Source: Frankia tisae (GTDB lineage: Bacteria > Actinomycetota > Actinomycetes > Frankiales > Frankiaceae). Taken from it: a stretch of 36,372 nucleotides of DNA. Numbering within the stretch: the stretch's first letter is position 1; each line of letters starts with the position of its first letter. Positions 25,122 to 32,940 of this stretch are shown here, one piece after another. Location of the stretch: NCBI RefSeq assembly GCF_025403405.1, contig NZ_JANEZT010000016.1, forward strand, positions 1 to 36,372, read 5' to 3'. Both the position numbers and the translations under genes were made by a program. A model generated the notes under the pieces. That model was not told the origin of the DNA and searched no databases. It worked only from the letters and a program-made list of their open reading frames with translations.

Positions 25122-27008
25122 GGGGCGGCCTCCAGCAGCGGGTTCGGAATCTGTACGTAGACCGACTGGGTGGCCACTGGTCCGATCAGCTCGTCGCGGC
25201 CGTCCACGCAGGTGCGCAGGTTGCCCTTGCTGGGCAGGGTGGGGGACGTCAGGAGGGTGGCGAGCAGCCGGCGCCGGACGGCGGGTGGCCCGGCCGGGCC
25301 ACGGTCCGACCGGGCGTCCGCGTCCATCCGGGACAGCAGGTCGCGTGCTCGCCCGAGCAGGCGGTGTTCGTCGGCGACGCCGGCCGCGCCCAGGGCTCCG
25401 CCCACGGCGAAGACATTGTTCACGAACAGGTAGTAGATGATGCGCTCCGCCACCAGCTCGTCGTCGAAGATCACGTCGAGGTTCGTGGCAAAGTCGGTCA
25501 GCAGGCGTTCCGTGGCCGAAGCGGCCGAGGCGGCCACGTAGTAGCCCTGGCTGTCGCGATACCACCCGGCCACCGGCCAGCCGTCGGCGTCCAGCGTGAC
25601 CAGGGTGTTCTGCAGATGCGCCTCGACGCCCACGCCGAACTGCAGGTAAAGGTCCAGCACGGGGGCTGCGAGCACGGTCAGGTAGCGCTCGAACCAGGTC
25701 TCGGCGAGTACCCGGACGGGTTCGTGCCGCCGGTCGGCCAGCCGGGTGAGCAGCCGGGGAAGCATCGCCGCCCGAGACCGCCCGCGGCTGTCCGCCGCCC
25801 GATCGGGCCGGGGCGCGACCAACGCCGCCATGCTCACCGCCCGGTCGGTCGGGCCGAAGGGGTTCGTCCGGATGGCGGTCGCCAGCGCCACCGCACCGTC
25901 GTCGCCGCCGCCGGATGCCTCGGCCGACCCGGGGATGCCCAGCCGGTCAGATCCTCTGGACGGCGGGCGGTGGTCTGGACGGGTCACCGCGACCCAGTCG
26001 GGCTCCCCGATGAGGTGGAAATCCGGATGCCGCGCGGTGAGAGCGGCGCCGAGGCCCGCGTCGACCAGCCTAGTGATCATCTCTGCGAGTCGGAGCTCCC
26101 CGAGGTGCAGGACTCGGCGCGAGTTGGTGATGCGCAGGCCCAGGGAGAACTTGAGCATCACCCGGCTGTCCGGCCGCCAGACGGTACGCAGCGAAGACGT
26201 TGGGTACCACCACGGGCCCGACCTGCCGAGGTCGATGAGGCGCCCGTCGGCGAGCAGCTGGGCAAGCGGGCCGTCCGCACCATCGGTGAGTTCACGGGTC
26301 TGCTCCGATCGGGCGGTACCCACCCGTCGCGCCGGGGCTGGCGTCGCCGCCGAACAGCTCGGCCAGCAGGCGCGTGACCGGGCGTCGGCCTCCCGGCAAC
26401 TGCGCTGCGGGGCTGTCTTCCGCCGCCGGGGCACCCGACGTCGACACCACCGAGGGATGCGCGGCGAACCAGTGAAGTGCGAAGTAACCGGCCCGTTCGG
26501 GGGAGTAGACGGCCATCGCCTCGTCGGATGCCCCCTGCCTGCTCGCCGCGGCTGGGTGGAAGGGATGGCCCGTGAGCGACGCCTGCTCCGCGGCCAGGAA
26601 CGGGGGGACGGCGCTCGGGTGCCCGCCGGTCCGCCGAGCGTCGAGATGGGCGGCGATCCGGCGCGCCGAATCGATGATCCGGCCCAATGCCTCGGTTCCG
26701 TGAGCGGCGGGCAGCCCCTGTTCCGCGGTGATCTCACGCACGAGGAGCGTGGCGAGCAGGCCGGCATCGACGGGCGACGGCGCGCTCGCCGGGGAGACCA
26801 GTTCGGGCTGGGTGAACCGGTGCCACCCGGACGGCGAGCGGTGGGTCACCATCGCCCGAATGGACAGGCCTGACGCCGGCAGCCCGACGTCGATCGTGCG
26901 GGCGTCGGCGTCCGGCCGGGCGCCGGTCTCCCGCAGCCAGCAGCGCAGGAGGGTCTCGGTGACGAGGTCATCGGCGACGGTGGCGGCCGTGGGCTGGTCC
27001 GCGGTCAC
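25118..27008 (-). pseudogene. IucA/IucC family siderophore synthetase, broken by a frameshift
   Basis: The synthetase is split over two frames. The first frame runs from a GTG at 27008 (overlapping the decarboxylase stop) through GHPFHPAAASRQG to a stop at 26292. The second frame carries the rest: TRELTDG, PTSSLRTVWRP, KFSLGLRITNSRR, GVEAHLQNTLV, YLFVNN and a normal C-terminus ending at 25118. The span is 1891 bp, one more than a multiple of three, and would give a normal family length of about 630 residues. The HPWQ motif expected just before TRELTDG is found in neither frame, so the lesion near 26295-26330 seems to change real residues as well as the frame. It is either a pseudogene or a sequencing error. 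Its position corresponds to RhbC. Confidence 0.8.
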
Positions 27009-28570
27009 GGGATGTTCCCGGTGCCGTCATCGCCGTACCCGCCGGCGAGTTCGTCGCCGGTCGCGGCAATCAGGCGGAGCAGCGCGTCCACGTCGGCCCG
27101 GGTGGCGTTGGGATTCAGCAAGGTGAGTTTCAGGTGCACGGCCCGATCGGGCCCCACGCGGGTCCGGCCGACCACCGCGCGCCCGTCGAGCAGCAGTGCG
27201 CGGCGGATCGCGTCGTTGAGCTGGTCCGGCCGTTCGGCGGTGCACGCCGCGGCCGAGCCGGTGACGCCGGCCTGTGGGTGGTAGCGGAAGACGACCGTGG
27301 TCAGGGTGACGGGAAAGGCAGGCTCGAGGCGGGGATCGGCCTGGACCGTCCGTTCCGCGTGCCGGGCGAGATCGTGGCAGGCGTCGACCAGGGCGCCCAG
27401 CCCGTCCCGGCCGAGCGCGCGCAACGTCACCGCGATCGGGAAGGAGTCCGCACGGCGGGTGGTCCGCAGGGACCGGTCCAGGAGGCTGGGAAAACCGGCG
27501 GCCTCGTCGTCCTCGGATCGGAGGTAGTCCGCCTGGGCGGCGCGCAGGCTGGGCCACCCGTCCGGGCGGGGCGTCAGGAAGACGCCGGCCGGAGCCGGTT
27601 GCCAGCCCAGCTTGTGCAGGTCCAGAGCGACCGAGTCGGCGAGCGCGACCCCGTCGAGATGGGCGGCCAAGCGGTCGGAGAACAGCGCACCGCCGCCGTA
27701 CGCCGCGTCGACGTGTAACCAGCCGGACGAGGCGGGATGGCCCGTTTCGGCCGGTGCAGCCGAGGACGGCCGCCTGCGTAGCCGACGGCGATGCTCCTCG
27801 ACCGCAGCCGCGATCTCGCGCAGCGGGTCGACGGCGCCGGCGTCGGTGGTGCCCGCCGTGGCCACGACGACGACGGGCCCGGCATGCTCGGCGAGCGCCT
27901 TTCGCAGCAGGTCGACCCGCATCCGGTCCTGGTCGTCGGTGGGGATCGCCGCGACCGGCGGGGTGTCGATGCCCAGCACGGCGGCGGCGCGATCAACCGA
28001 GAGGTGCGCGGCGGTGGAGCGGAACACGCGCAGCCGCCCGTTCGACGCCAGCCGCCCGTTCGACGCGGCGTCCCGCGCGAGGAGCAGGCCCATGAGGTTG
28101 GACTCCGTGCCGCCGGTGGTGATCGTGCCGGCGGCCTGATCCGGGTCGAAGCCGGCCAGTTCGGCGAGCGCCGCGACGACCTCCGTCTCGATCGTGGTCG
28201 CGGCCGGAGCCTGATCCCAGGAGTCCAGGGACGGGTTGAGGGCGCTCACGGCGAGGTCGGCGGCGACCGCCACGGGCAACGGCGGGCAGTGCAGATGGGC
28301 GGCGCACCATGGGTCCGCCGGATCCGCCGATCCTGCGGCGAGAGCCTCCACCAGTCCGGTGATCGCGGCTGCGGCTCCGATCCCGGTCCTGGGGAGCAGG
28401 CTGGTTCGATCGGGCGATGCGCCGAGGGCGGCCTGAACCGCCGCGCGGACCCGGGACGGTCCACCGGCCGGCAGCGGTCCGCCGCGTCGGCGCCGGCCCT
28501 CGGCCAGCGCCGTGAGGGTCATCCCGACGAGCTCGTCCAGGCCCGGCTGGGGCTGCGGCACTTCTCTCAC
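27005..28570 (-). CDS. L-2,4-diaminobutyrate decarboxylase (PLP group II)
   Basis: This 521-residue PLP enzyme belongs to the group II decarboxylases (RhbB/Ddc type), here expected to convert 2,4-diaminobutyrate to 1,3-diaminopropane, the amine backbone of the siderophore. Seen: HLHCPPLPVAVAADL (92-106), LNPSLDSWDQAPAATTIE (111-128), TTGGTESNLMGL (151-162), HVDAAYGGG (286-294) and the PLP lysine in LDLHKLGWQPAP (K320). The GTG at 28570 overlaps the aminotransferase stop (GTGA) with GCGAGG upstream. It contains a perfect 18-bp tandem duplication giving ASNGRL twice at about 169-180, between conserved blocks. Substrate choice rests on its pairing with the aminotransferase. Confidence 0.9.
   Translation of the reverse strand: MREVPQPQPGLDELVGMTLTALAEGRRRRGGPLPAGGPSRVRAAVQAALGASPDRTSLLPRTGIGAAAAITGLVEALAAGSADPADPWCAAHLHCPPLPVAVAADLAVSALNPSLDSWDQAPAATTIETEVVAALAELAGFDPDQAAGTITTGGTESNLMGLLLARDAASNGRLASNGRLRVFRSTAAHLSVDRAAAVLGIDTPPVAAIPTDDQDRMRVDLLRKALAEHAGPVVVVATAGTTDAGAVDPLREIAAAVEEHRRRLRRRPSSAAPAETGHPASSGWLHVDAAYGGGALFSDRLAAHLDGVALADSVALDLHKLGWQPAPAGVFLTPRPDGWPSLRAAQADYLRSEDDEAAGFPSLLDRSLRTTRRADSFPIAVTLRALGRDGLGALVDACHDLARHAERTVQADPRLEPAFPVTLTTVVFRYHPQAGVTGSAAACTAERPDQLNDAIRRALLLDGRAVVGRTRVGPDRAVHLKLTLLNPNATRADVDALLRLIAATGDELAGGYGDDGTGNIP
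27140..27153. repeat. GGCCCGATCGGGCC palindrome, copy 3
   Basis: A perfect 14-bp palindrome lies inside the 3' part of the diaminobutyrate decarboxylase gene. A 12-bp core, GCCCGATCGGGC, also occurs at 25797-25808. Confidence 0.85.
28031..28066 (-). repeat. 18-bp perfect tandem duplication in the decarboxylase gene
   Basis: Two identical adjacent copies of CAGCCGCCCGTTCGACGC (plus strand) add six residues in frame. Confidence 0.92.
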
Positions 28571-30021
28571 CCGGCCTCGCGACCGATGGGCGGGATGGGC
28601 GCGACAGTGAGCCGCCGCACGGCGGCGTCGATGGCGTCGGCCAGGATCGACAGGGCGCGTGCGGCCTCCTCATCGCCGATGATCAGGGGGGGCAGGAACC
28701 GGATGACCGCTCCGTGCCGGCCACCGAGCTCGATGATCAGTCCGCGGCGAAGGCACTCGGCGCGGACCAGGGCGGCAAGCCGGGGATCGGCGGGATACGC
28801 GCCGACGGCGTCCGCCGTACCGGTCGGATCGACCAGCTCGGCGCCGAGCATGAGCCCGCGGCCGCGGACGTCCCCCACATGCGGCCGGTCCCGGGCGAGA
28901 TGGTCGAGGCCGGCGAGCAGGCGGGAGCCCAGGCGGGCGGCGCGTTCGTCGAGCCCGTCACGACGCACCCGGCGCAGCGTGGCGCGCCCGGCGACCATCG
29001 CGAGCTGGTTGCCGCGGAAGGTGCCGGTGTGCGCGCCGGGGGCCCAGACGTCCAGCTCGGCCCGGTAGGCGATCACGGCGATCGGCAGTCCGCCGCCGAT
29101 CGCCTTGGACATCACGACGATGTCAGGGGTGATCCCGCTGTGCTGCGCGGCCCAGAACCGCCCCGTGCGCCCCACCCCGGTCTGCACCTCGTCGAGGATG
29201 AGGGGGATGCCGCGTCGGCGGGTGATCTCCCGGACGGCCCGCAGCCAGCCGTCCGGCGCCGGGATCACGCCACCCTCTCCCTGGACCGCCTCCACGATGA
29301 GGCCGGCCGGGTCGGTGACCCCCCCGAGCGGGTCATCCAGCAGCCGTTCGATGTAGCGGAGGGACAGCTCCGCCCCGTCCAGACCGGCGGCGCGGTCGGG
29401 CGCCGACCCCACCCCGAAGGGGCACCGGTACGGATAGGGGAAGGGGAGCCGGACGACGGAGCCCACGGGCGGCAACGGGTTCTTGACGGCGACGTTCCCG
29501 GTCACCGCCAGTGCTCCCGCGGTCATGCCGTGATAACCACCGGTGAATGCGAGCATGGTCTGGTTCCCGGTTGCCGTCTGGGCCAGCTTGATGGCCGCCT
29601 CCACCGCGTCGGCCCCGCTCGGACCGCAGAAGTGCAGCTTGACGTCGCTGCCCAGCCCCGGCGGCAGGCTGGCCCGTAGTTCCTCGACGAACGCGTCCTT
29701 CTCGGGGGTGGCGAGATCCAGGGTGTGCAGAGGGGCGCCCCGCGCGAGCGCCGCGGTGATCGCCTGGACCACGTCCGGATGGTTGTGACCCAGCGCCAGG
29801 GTGCCGGCACCGGACAGGCAGTCCAGGTAGCTCCGGCCGTCCGCGCCGACGATCGTGGCCCCCTGTGCGCGGACCGGCACGATCGGGAGGGTGCGCGCGT
29901 AGGTCCGGGCGGAGGACTCCCGTTCGCGCTGCCGCGCGAGGATGGCGGCGGGATCCATTGCTGGAGAGTCCCGATCGATGCTGGTTCCGTCGCTGATGCC
30001 GTTTCGAGCGGAAATCGTCAT
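28567..30021 (-). CDS. L-2,4-diaminobutyrate aminotransferase (class III PLP)
   Basis: This 484-residue class III aminotransferase resembles RhbA/Dat enzymes, which make 2,4-diaminobutyrate from aspartate semialdehyde and glutamate, the first step towards 1,3-diaminopropane. Seen: GAGTLALGHNHP (71-82), FCGPSGADAVEAAIKLA (131-147), FTGGYHGMTAGAL (159-171), VEAVQGEGGV (243-252), ILDEVQTGVGRTG (275-287) and the PLP lysine in VMSKAIGGGLP (K306). The ATG at 30021 has AGGGAG at 9 bases. The longer upstream frame would run through the iron box and is rejected. It is the first gene of the operon, with the iron box 31 bp upstream, and its stop overlaps the decarboxylase start. Confidence 0.93.
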   Translation of the reverse strand: MTISARNGISDGTSIDRDSPAMDPAAILARQRERESSARTYARTLPIVPVRAQGATIVGADGRSYLDCLSGAGTLALGHNHPDVVQAITAALARGAPLHTLDLATPEKDAFVEELRASLPPGLGSDVKLHFCGPSGADAVEAAIKLAQTATGNQTMLAFTGGYHGMTAGALAVTGNVAVKNPLPPVGSVVRLPFPYPYRCPFGVGSAPDRAAGLDGAELSLRYIERLLDDPLGGVTDPAGLIVEAVQGEGGVIPAPDGWLRAVREITRRRGIPLILDEVQTGVGRTGRFWAAQHSGITPDIVVMSKAIGGGLPIAVIAYRAELDVWAPGAHTGTFRGNQLAMVAGRATLRRVRRDGLDERAARLGSRLLAGLDHLARDRPHVGDVRGRGLMLGAELVDPTGTADAVGAYPADPRLAALVRAECLRRGLIIELGGRHGAVIRFLPPLIIGDEEAARALSILADAIDAAVRRLTVAPIPPIGREAG

Positions 30022-30052
30022 TGCGGGCGACTCCCTTTCGAGCAGGAGCTGT

Positions 30053-30071
30053 TGAGGAAAGCCTAACCTAA
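30053..30071 (-). promoter_or_regulatory. DtxR/IdeR (DmdR)-type iron box controlling the siderophore operon
   Basis: Read on the minus strand, the 19-mer TTAGGTTAGGCTTTCCTCA matches 16 of 19 positions of the actinobacterial iron box TTAGGTTAGGCTCACCTAA. The left half is perfect. It ends 31 bp before the aminotransferase ATG and includes TAGGTT and TAGGCT hexamers that could be the -10 box. Iron-loaded repressor bound here should silence the operon. Confidence 0.78.
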
Positions 30072-30482
30072 GTCGACCCTCCAGCCGTTGCCCCGCACTT
30101 GGATACGGTCGCGTCTGGCGCCATCGGCGGATCTCTCCATGGTCCGCCTGGTTGCCCTGCATCGTTGCGGAAATGCTGCTCCCGGCGCCTGCGGCCGGCG
30201 TCCCCTCCGGGCGGGCAGTGTCCCAACGCACACCCGGAAGGTGGCATGCCGACCCCGATGCGGGGCCCACGCGCCGCCGGTGCGGTGGCCGATTCAACCT
30301 CGTCCACGCGGGCTAAGCACCTTCGCCGGACAGGCATGGCGGCTTTCGCCGCCGGCGAGCGTTGGCCCGCTTCGATCACGATGGGTGCATTTGTTGCATG
30401 AAATGCGGCGGATTGGCCACTGTGGGAACCGCCGCGGTGGTCCGGTCGGCCGGATGCCCCGGCCGCGGGGAGGGGAGCTCGA
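30072..30482. other. Divergent intergenic region of the siderophore locus
   Basis: This is the control region between the minus-strand operon and the plus-strand PLP decarboxylase. Besides the iron box just outside it, it has an inverted repeat GCATTT-8-AAATGC at 30387-30406, in a locally AT-richer stretch 77 bp before the ATG at 30483. That repeat could be an operator for the plus-strand gene. No second iron box is convincing. Frames inside the region look like non-coding shadows. Confidence 0.45.
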
Positions 30483-31904
30483 ATGGATCTTCCGCCGTCG
30501 GCGGCTCCACTGCAGGCCCTGCCCGCTGGACGCCTTCCCGCCACGGTACTCGCGGCGGTGCGCGAGGAGCCCGAAGGCGCGGAAGAGATCAGCGCCTATC
30601 TCTACGACCCGGCTGTCGCCGCCCGTAACGCGACGGCGCTGCGGGCCTGCCTGCCCAGCTGGGCGAGGATCTGCTATGCGGTGAAGGCCAACGGCTTCCC
30701 GCCGGTGCTCGACGCGCTGCTGCGAGGCGCCGCCGTCGCCGGAACGGGTGGGGGCCTCCCGGCCGCCGGAGCCGACCCGACCGCACTCGTTTCCCGCCTC
30801 GGCGGGGTGGACGGTTTCGAGGTCTCCTCGGTACGTGAGATGCGCCTGGCCCGGGAAGCCTGTGGCCGGGTGGTCCCCGCCCGATCGCCCTACCTGGTTG
30901 CGTCCGGTCCGGCGAAGTCGGTCACCCTGCTGACCGCGCTGGTCGAGTCCGGCGTGTCCATGGTCAACGTCGAGAGCCCGGTCGAGCTGCGGCGGTTGGA
31001 GACAGTGGCGGCGCGGCTCGGCCGGCGGGTCGCCGTGACGGTGCGGGTGAACCCGGCGCGGGTCGCCCTCTCGGGTTCCCTCCAGATGGGCGGGCGGCCG
31101 AGCGCGTTCGGGGTCCCCGAGTCGGAGGTGCCGGCCGTGCTGGGCCTGGCGAGGAGCCTGCCTCATCTGGACGTGGCCGGACTCCATGTCCACGCAGTGT
31201 CCGGCAATCTCGACGCCGCCGCCCATCTGGACTACGTCCGCTGGTGTCTTGAGTTCGCCGACCGCTCGGCCGCCGACGCCGGGATCGATCTGCGGGTGGT
31301 CGACGTGGGCGGGGGATTCGGCGTGCCGTTCGAGCCGGACCGGCGCGGCGAGCGGCCCTTCGACCTGGACCGCTTCGGGGAGGGGCTCGCGCGGCTCCCG
31401 GTCCCGACCGACGTCGAGATGCTCTTCGAGCCGGGCCGGCTGCTCGTGGCCGACTGCGGCTGGTACGCCGCTGAGGTGATCGACGTCAAACGCTCCTACG
31501 GGACCGATTTCGTCGTGCTGCGCGGCGGCATCCACCATTTCGCCCTGCCGACCTCCTGGGAGATCGTGCACAACTTCGCGGTCGTGCCCAGGAGCGCGCC
31601 GGCCGCCACCAGCAGCCCGGACCGCCGTCCCGGGGAGGCGTCGACAGGGGGAGCCGACGGCGTCGCGGAGGGCGGCGTGGCAGAAGGATGGAACATCGAC
31701 ACCTCCGGCCGGCCGGTCACTGTGGTGGGCGAACTGTGCACGCCAGAAGACACGCTTGCCCGCGACATCACCGTCGGCGCGGTGCGACCTGGCGATGTCA
31801 TCGTGTTTCCGATGGCCGGCGCCTACGGCTATGAGTTCGCGCTCGCGGACTTCCTCGGCCATCCCCGACCCCACCGCATCGTGCTCGGGGAACGGGGCAG
31901 CTGA
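30483..31904 (+). CDS. Fold-III PLP decarboxylase, SbnH/PvsE-like, siderophore-associated
   Basis: This 473-residue protein is an alanine-racemase-fold decarboxylase of the diaminopimelate/ornithine decarboxylase superfamily. Seen: the PLP lysine in CYAVKANGFP (K68), GFEVSSVREM (111-120), HVHAVSG (235-241), VDVGGGFGVPF (273-283), EPGR (316-319) and GELCTPEDTLARD (416-428) with the partner-subunit cysteine C419. Relatives such as SbnH and PvsE act in siderophore pathways, decarboxylating amino-acid amides or their precursors. Two short low-complexity insertions lie at about 82-100 and 371-404. The ATG has GGGGAGGGGAG upstream. Being divergent from the iron-box operon, it probably belongs to the same pathway, giving the locus two different decarboxylases. 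Substrate is unknown. Confidence 0.85.
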   Translation: MDLPPSAAPLQALPAGRLPATVLAAVREEPEGAEEISAYLYDPAVAARNATALRACLPSWARICYAVKANGFPPVLDALLRGAAVAGTGGGLPAAGADPTALVSRLGGVDGFEVSSVREMRLAREACGRVVPARSPYLVASGPAKSVTLLTALVESGVSMVNVESPVELRRLETVAARLGRRVAVTVRVNPARVALSGSLQMGGRPSAFGVPESEVPAVLGLARSLPHLDVAGLHVHAVSGNLDAAAHLDYVRWCLEFADRSAADAGIDLRVVDVGGGFGVPFEPDRRGERPFDLDRFGEGLARLPVPTDVEMLFEPGRLLVADCGWYAAEVIDVKRSYGTDFVVLRGGIHHFALPTSWEIVHNFAVVPRSAPAATSSPDRRPGEASTGGADGVAEGGVAEGWNIDTSGRPVTVVGELCTPEDTLARDITVGAVRPGDVIVFPMAGAYGYEFALADFLGHPRPHRIVLGERGS

Positions 31905-31922
31905 CTGCTGCTGCGGGGAGGT

Positions 31923-32735
31923 TCAGAACAGTCGTGCGACGATCTTGCTGTCGTCCTGGCCGTCGTCCGGCCGGGAGTCGTGGGGCCGGATCCTGGCCGA
32001 AGGCCGCCGGGACCCGTTCGGGGAGCCGAACGAGGCCGCCTGGATCGCCGTTGGCGAGTCCCTGCGGGCGGTGGGCGAGAACGGGGCGGCCCGTGGGGAG
32101 ATGAGCGGCGGCGTGCGGGGCGGCGCCGACGACAGCGAGGTGGCTCGACCGGGCCGCCTGCCGGGCGGGGAGTCCGCCGGAGGGGCCTGGGTGCCCGGGA
32201 TGGGATGCGCCTGGTCGGACGTTCCAGCGGGCGCCGGTCCGAGGCCGCCGTCGTGGGGGGCCGTCGCCGTGACCGCGCCGTCCCCGACGGGGGCGGGCGT
32301 GTGCGGCACCGGCAGGTCGAACCAGAGGTACTTGCCCGACTCCGCGATGACCGTTCCCCAGCTGCCGGCGAGGGCGTCGAGGACAAGTAGGCCGCGGCCG
32401 CCCTCCGCGTCGGGCGCGGCCGTGCGCCGCTGCGGCAGGACGGTCGAGGTGTCCGAGACGGAGGCGTGGATCAGCCCGGGGCGCATCTCGATGAGCAGCC
32501 ACAGCGGCGGCTGGCCGTACTTGACGGCGTTGGTCACGAGTTCGCTGACGAGCAGCTCGGCGGTGCCGCGGACGTCCTCCGGGAGCTGCACCAACCGCAT
32601 GCCCTCCCGCAGGACCCGACGGGCCTGGGGAACGGCCGAGGGGAGATAGGGAAGCTCGGCGAGTATGTGGGTCGCGGGTGGGCATCGAGAGGTTGCCTGC
32701 CGAACCACGGCCATCGGAACCAAAGACGCGCTCAT
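31923..32735 (-). CDS. ATP-binding anti-sigma-factor-like protein (HATPase_c, RsbW type)
   Basis: This 270-residue protein has a single HATPase domain of the RsbW/SpoIIAB type at about residues 25-143: the N-box ELLVSELVTNAVKYG (60-74), an aspartate in the SDTS position (94-97) and the G2 box GGRGLLVLDALAGSWG (112-127). Such proteins bind sigma factors or antagonists and often act as serine kinases in partner switching. The C-terminal 125 residues are Pro/Ala/Arg-rich and probably disordered. The ATG at 32735 has only a weak GGTGGT upstream. It ends 18 bp from the convergent PLP decarboxylase gene and lies downstream of the SpoIIE phosphatase gene on the same strand, which suggests a functional pair. 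Confidence 0.83.
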   Translation of the reverse strand: MSASLVPMAVVRQATSRCPPATHILAELPYLPSAVPQARRVLREGMRLVQLPEDVRGTAELLVSELVTNAVKYGQPPLWLLIEMRPGLIHASVSDTSTVLPQRRTAAPDAEGGRGLLVLDALAGSWGTVIAESGKYLWFDLPVPHTPAPVGDGAVTATAPHDGGLGPAPAGTSDQAHPIPGTQAPPADSPPGRRPGRATSLSSAPPRTPPLISPRAAPFSPTARRDSPTAIQAASFGSPNGSRRPSARIRPHDSRPDDGQDDSKIVARLF

Positions 32736-32940
32736 CTACCACCAAGCCTGAACAACGAGGACATCGCTCATCGTGTACCCGCTCAGGGCGGATTGAAGCC
32801 TCGGAATTCCGATCGCACTCCTTGGAGCGATGCCCACTCGTCATCCGATCATGCCGCAACCGCCGGACCTGCGGTTATGGCCGGCCGACCGGCTTCGGTG
32901 CCGTCGGGCGTGATGGTCGCCGCCACCAGGTGGGGGCCGG

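Noticed and set aside
25122-25565. N-terminal extension of the N-monooxygenase frame
   Set aside because: This stretch encodes the C-terminus of the IucA-like protein in another frame, and the GTG at 25121 has both a ribosome site and a 4-bp overlap.
30022-30297. Longer upstream frame of the aminotransferase
   Set aside because: It would be translated through the iron box and promoter region, and the ATG at 30021 is well placed.
30294-31874. 526-codon minus-strand frame opposite the fold-III PLP decarboxylase
   Set aside because: The plus strand contains all decarboxylase motifs; the antisense translation has none.
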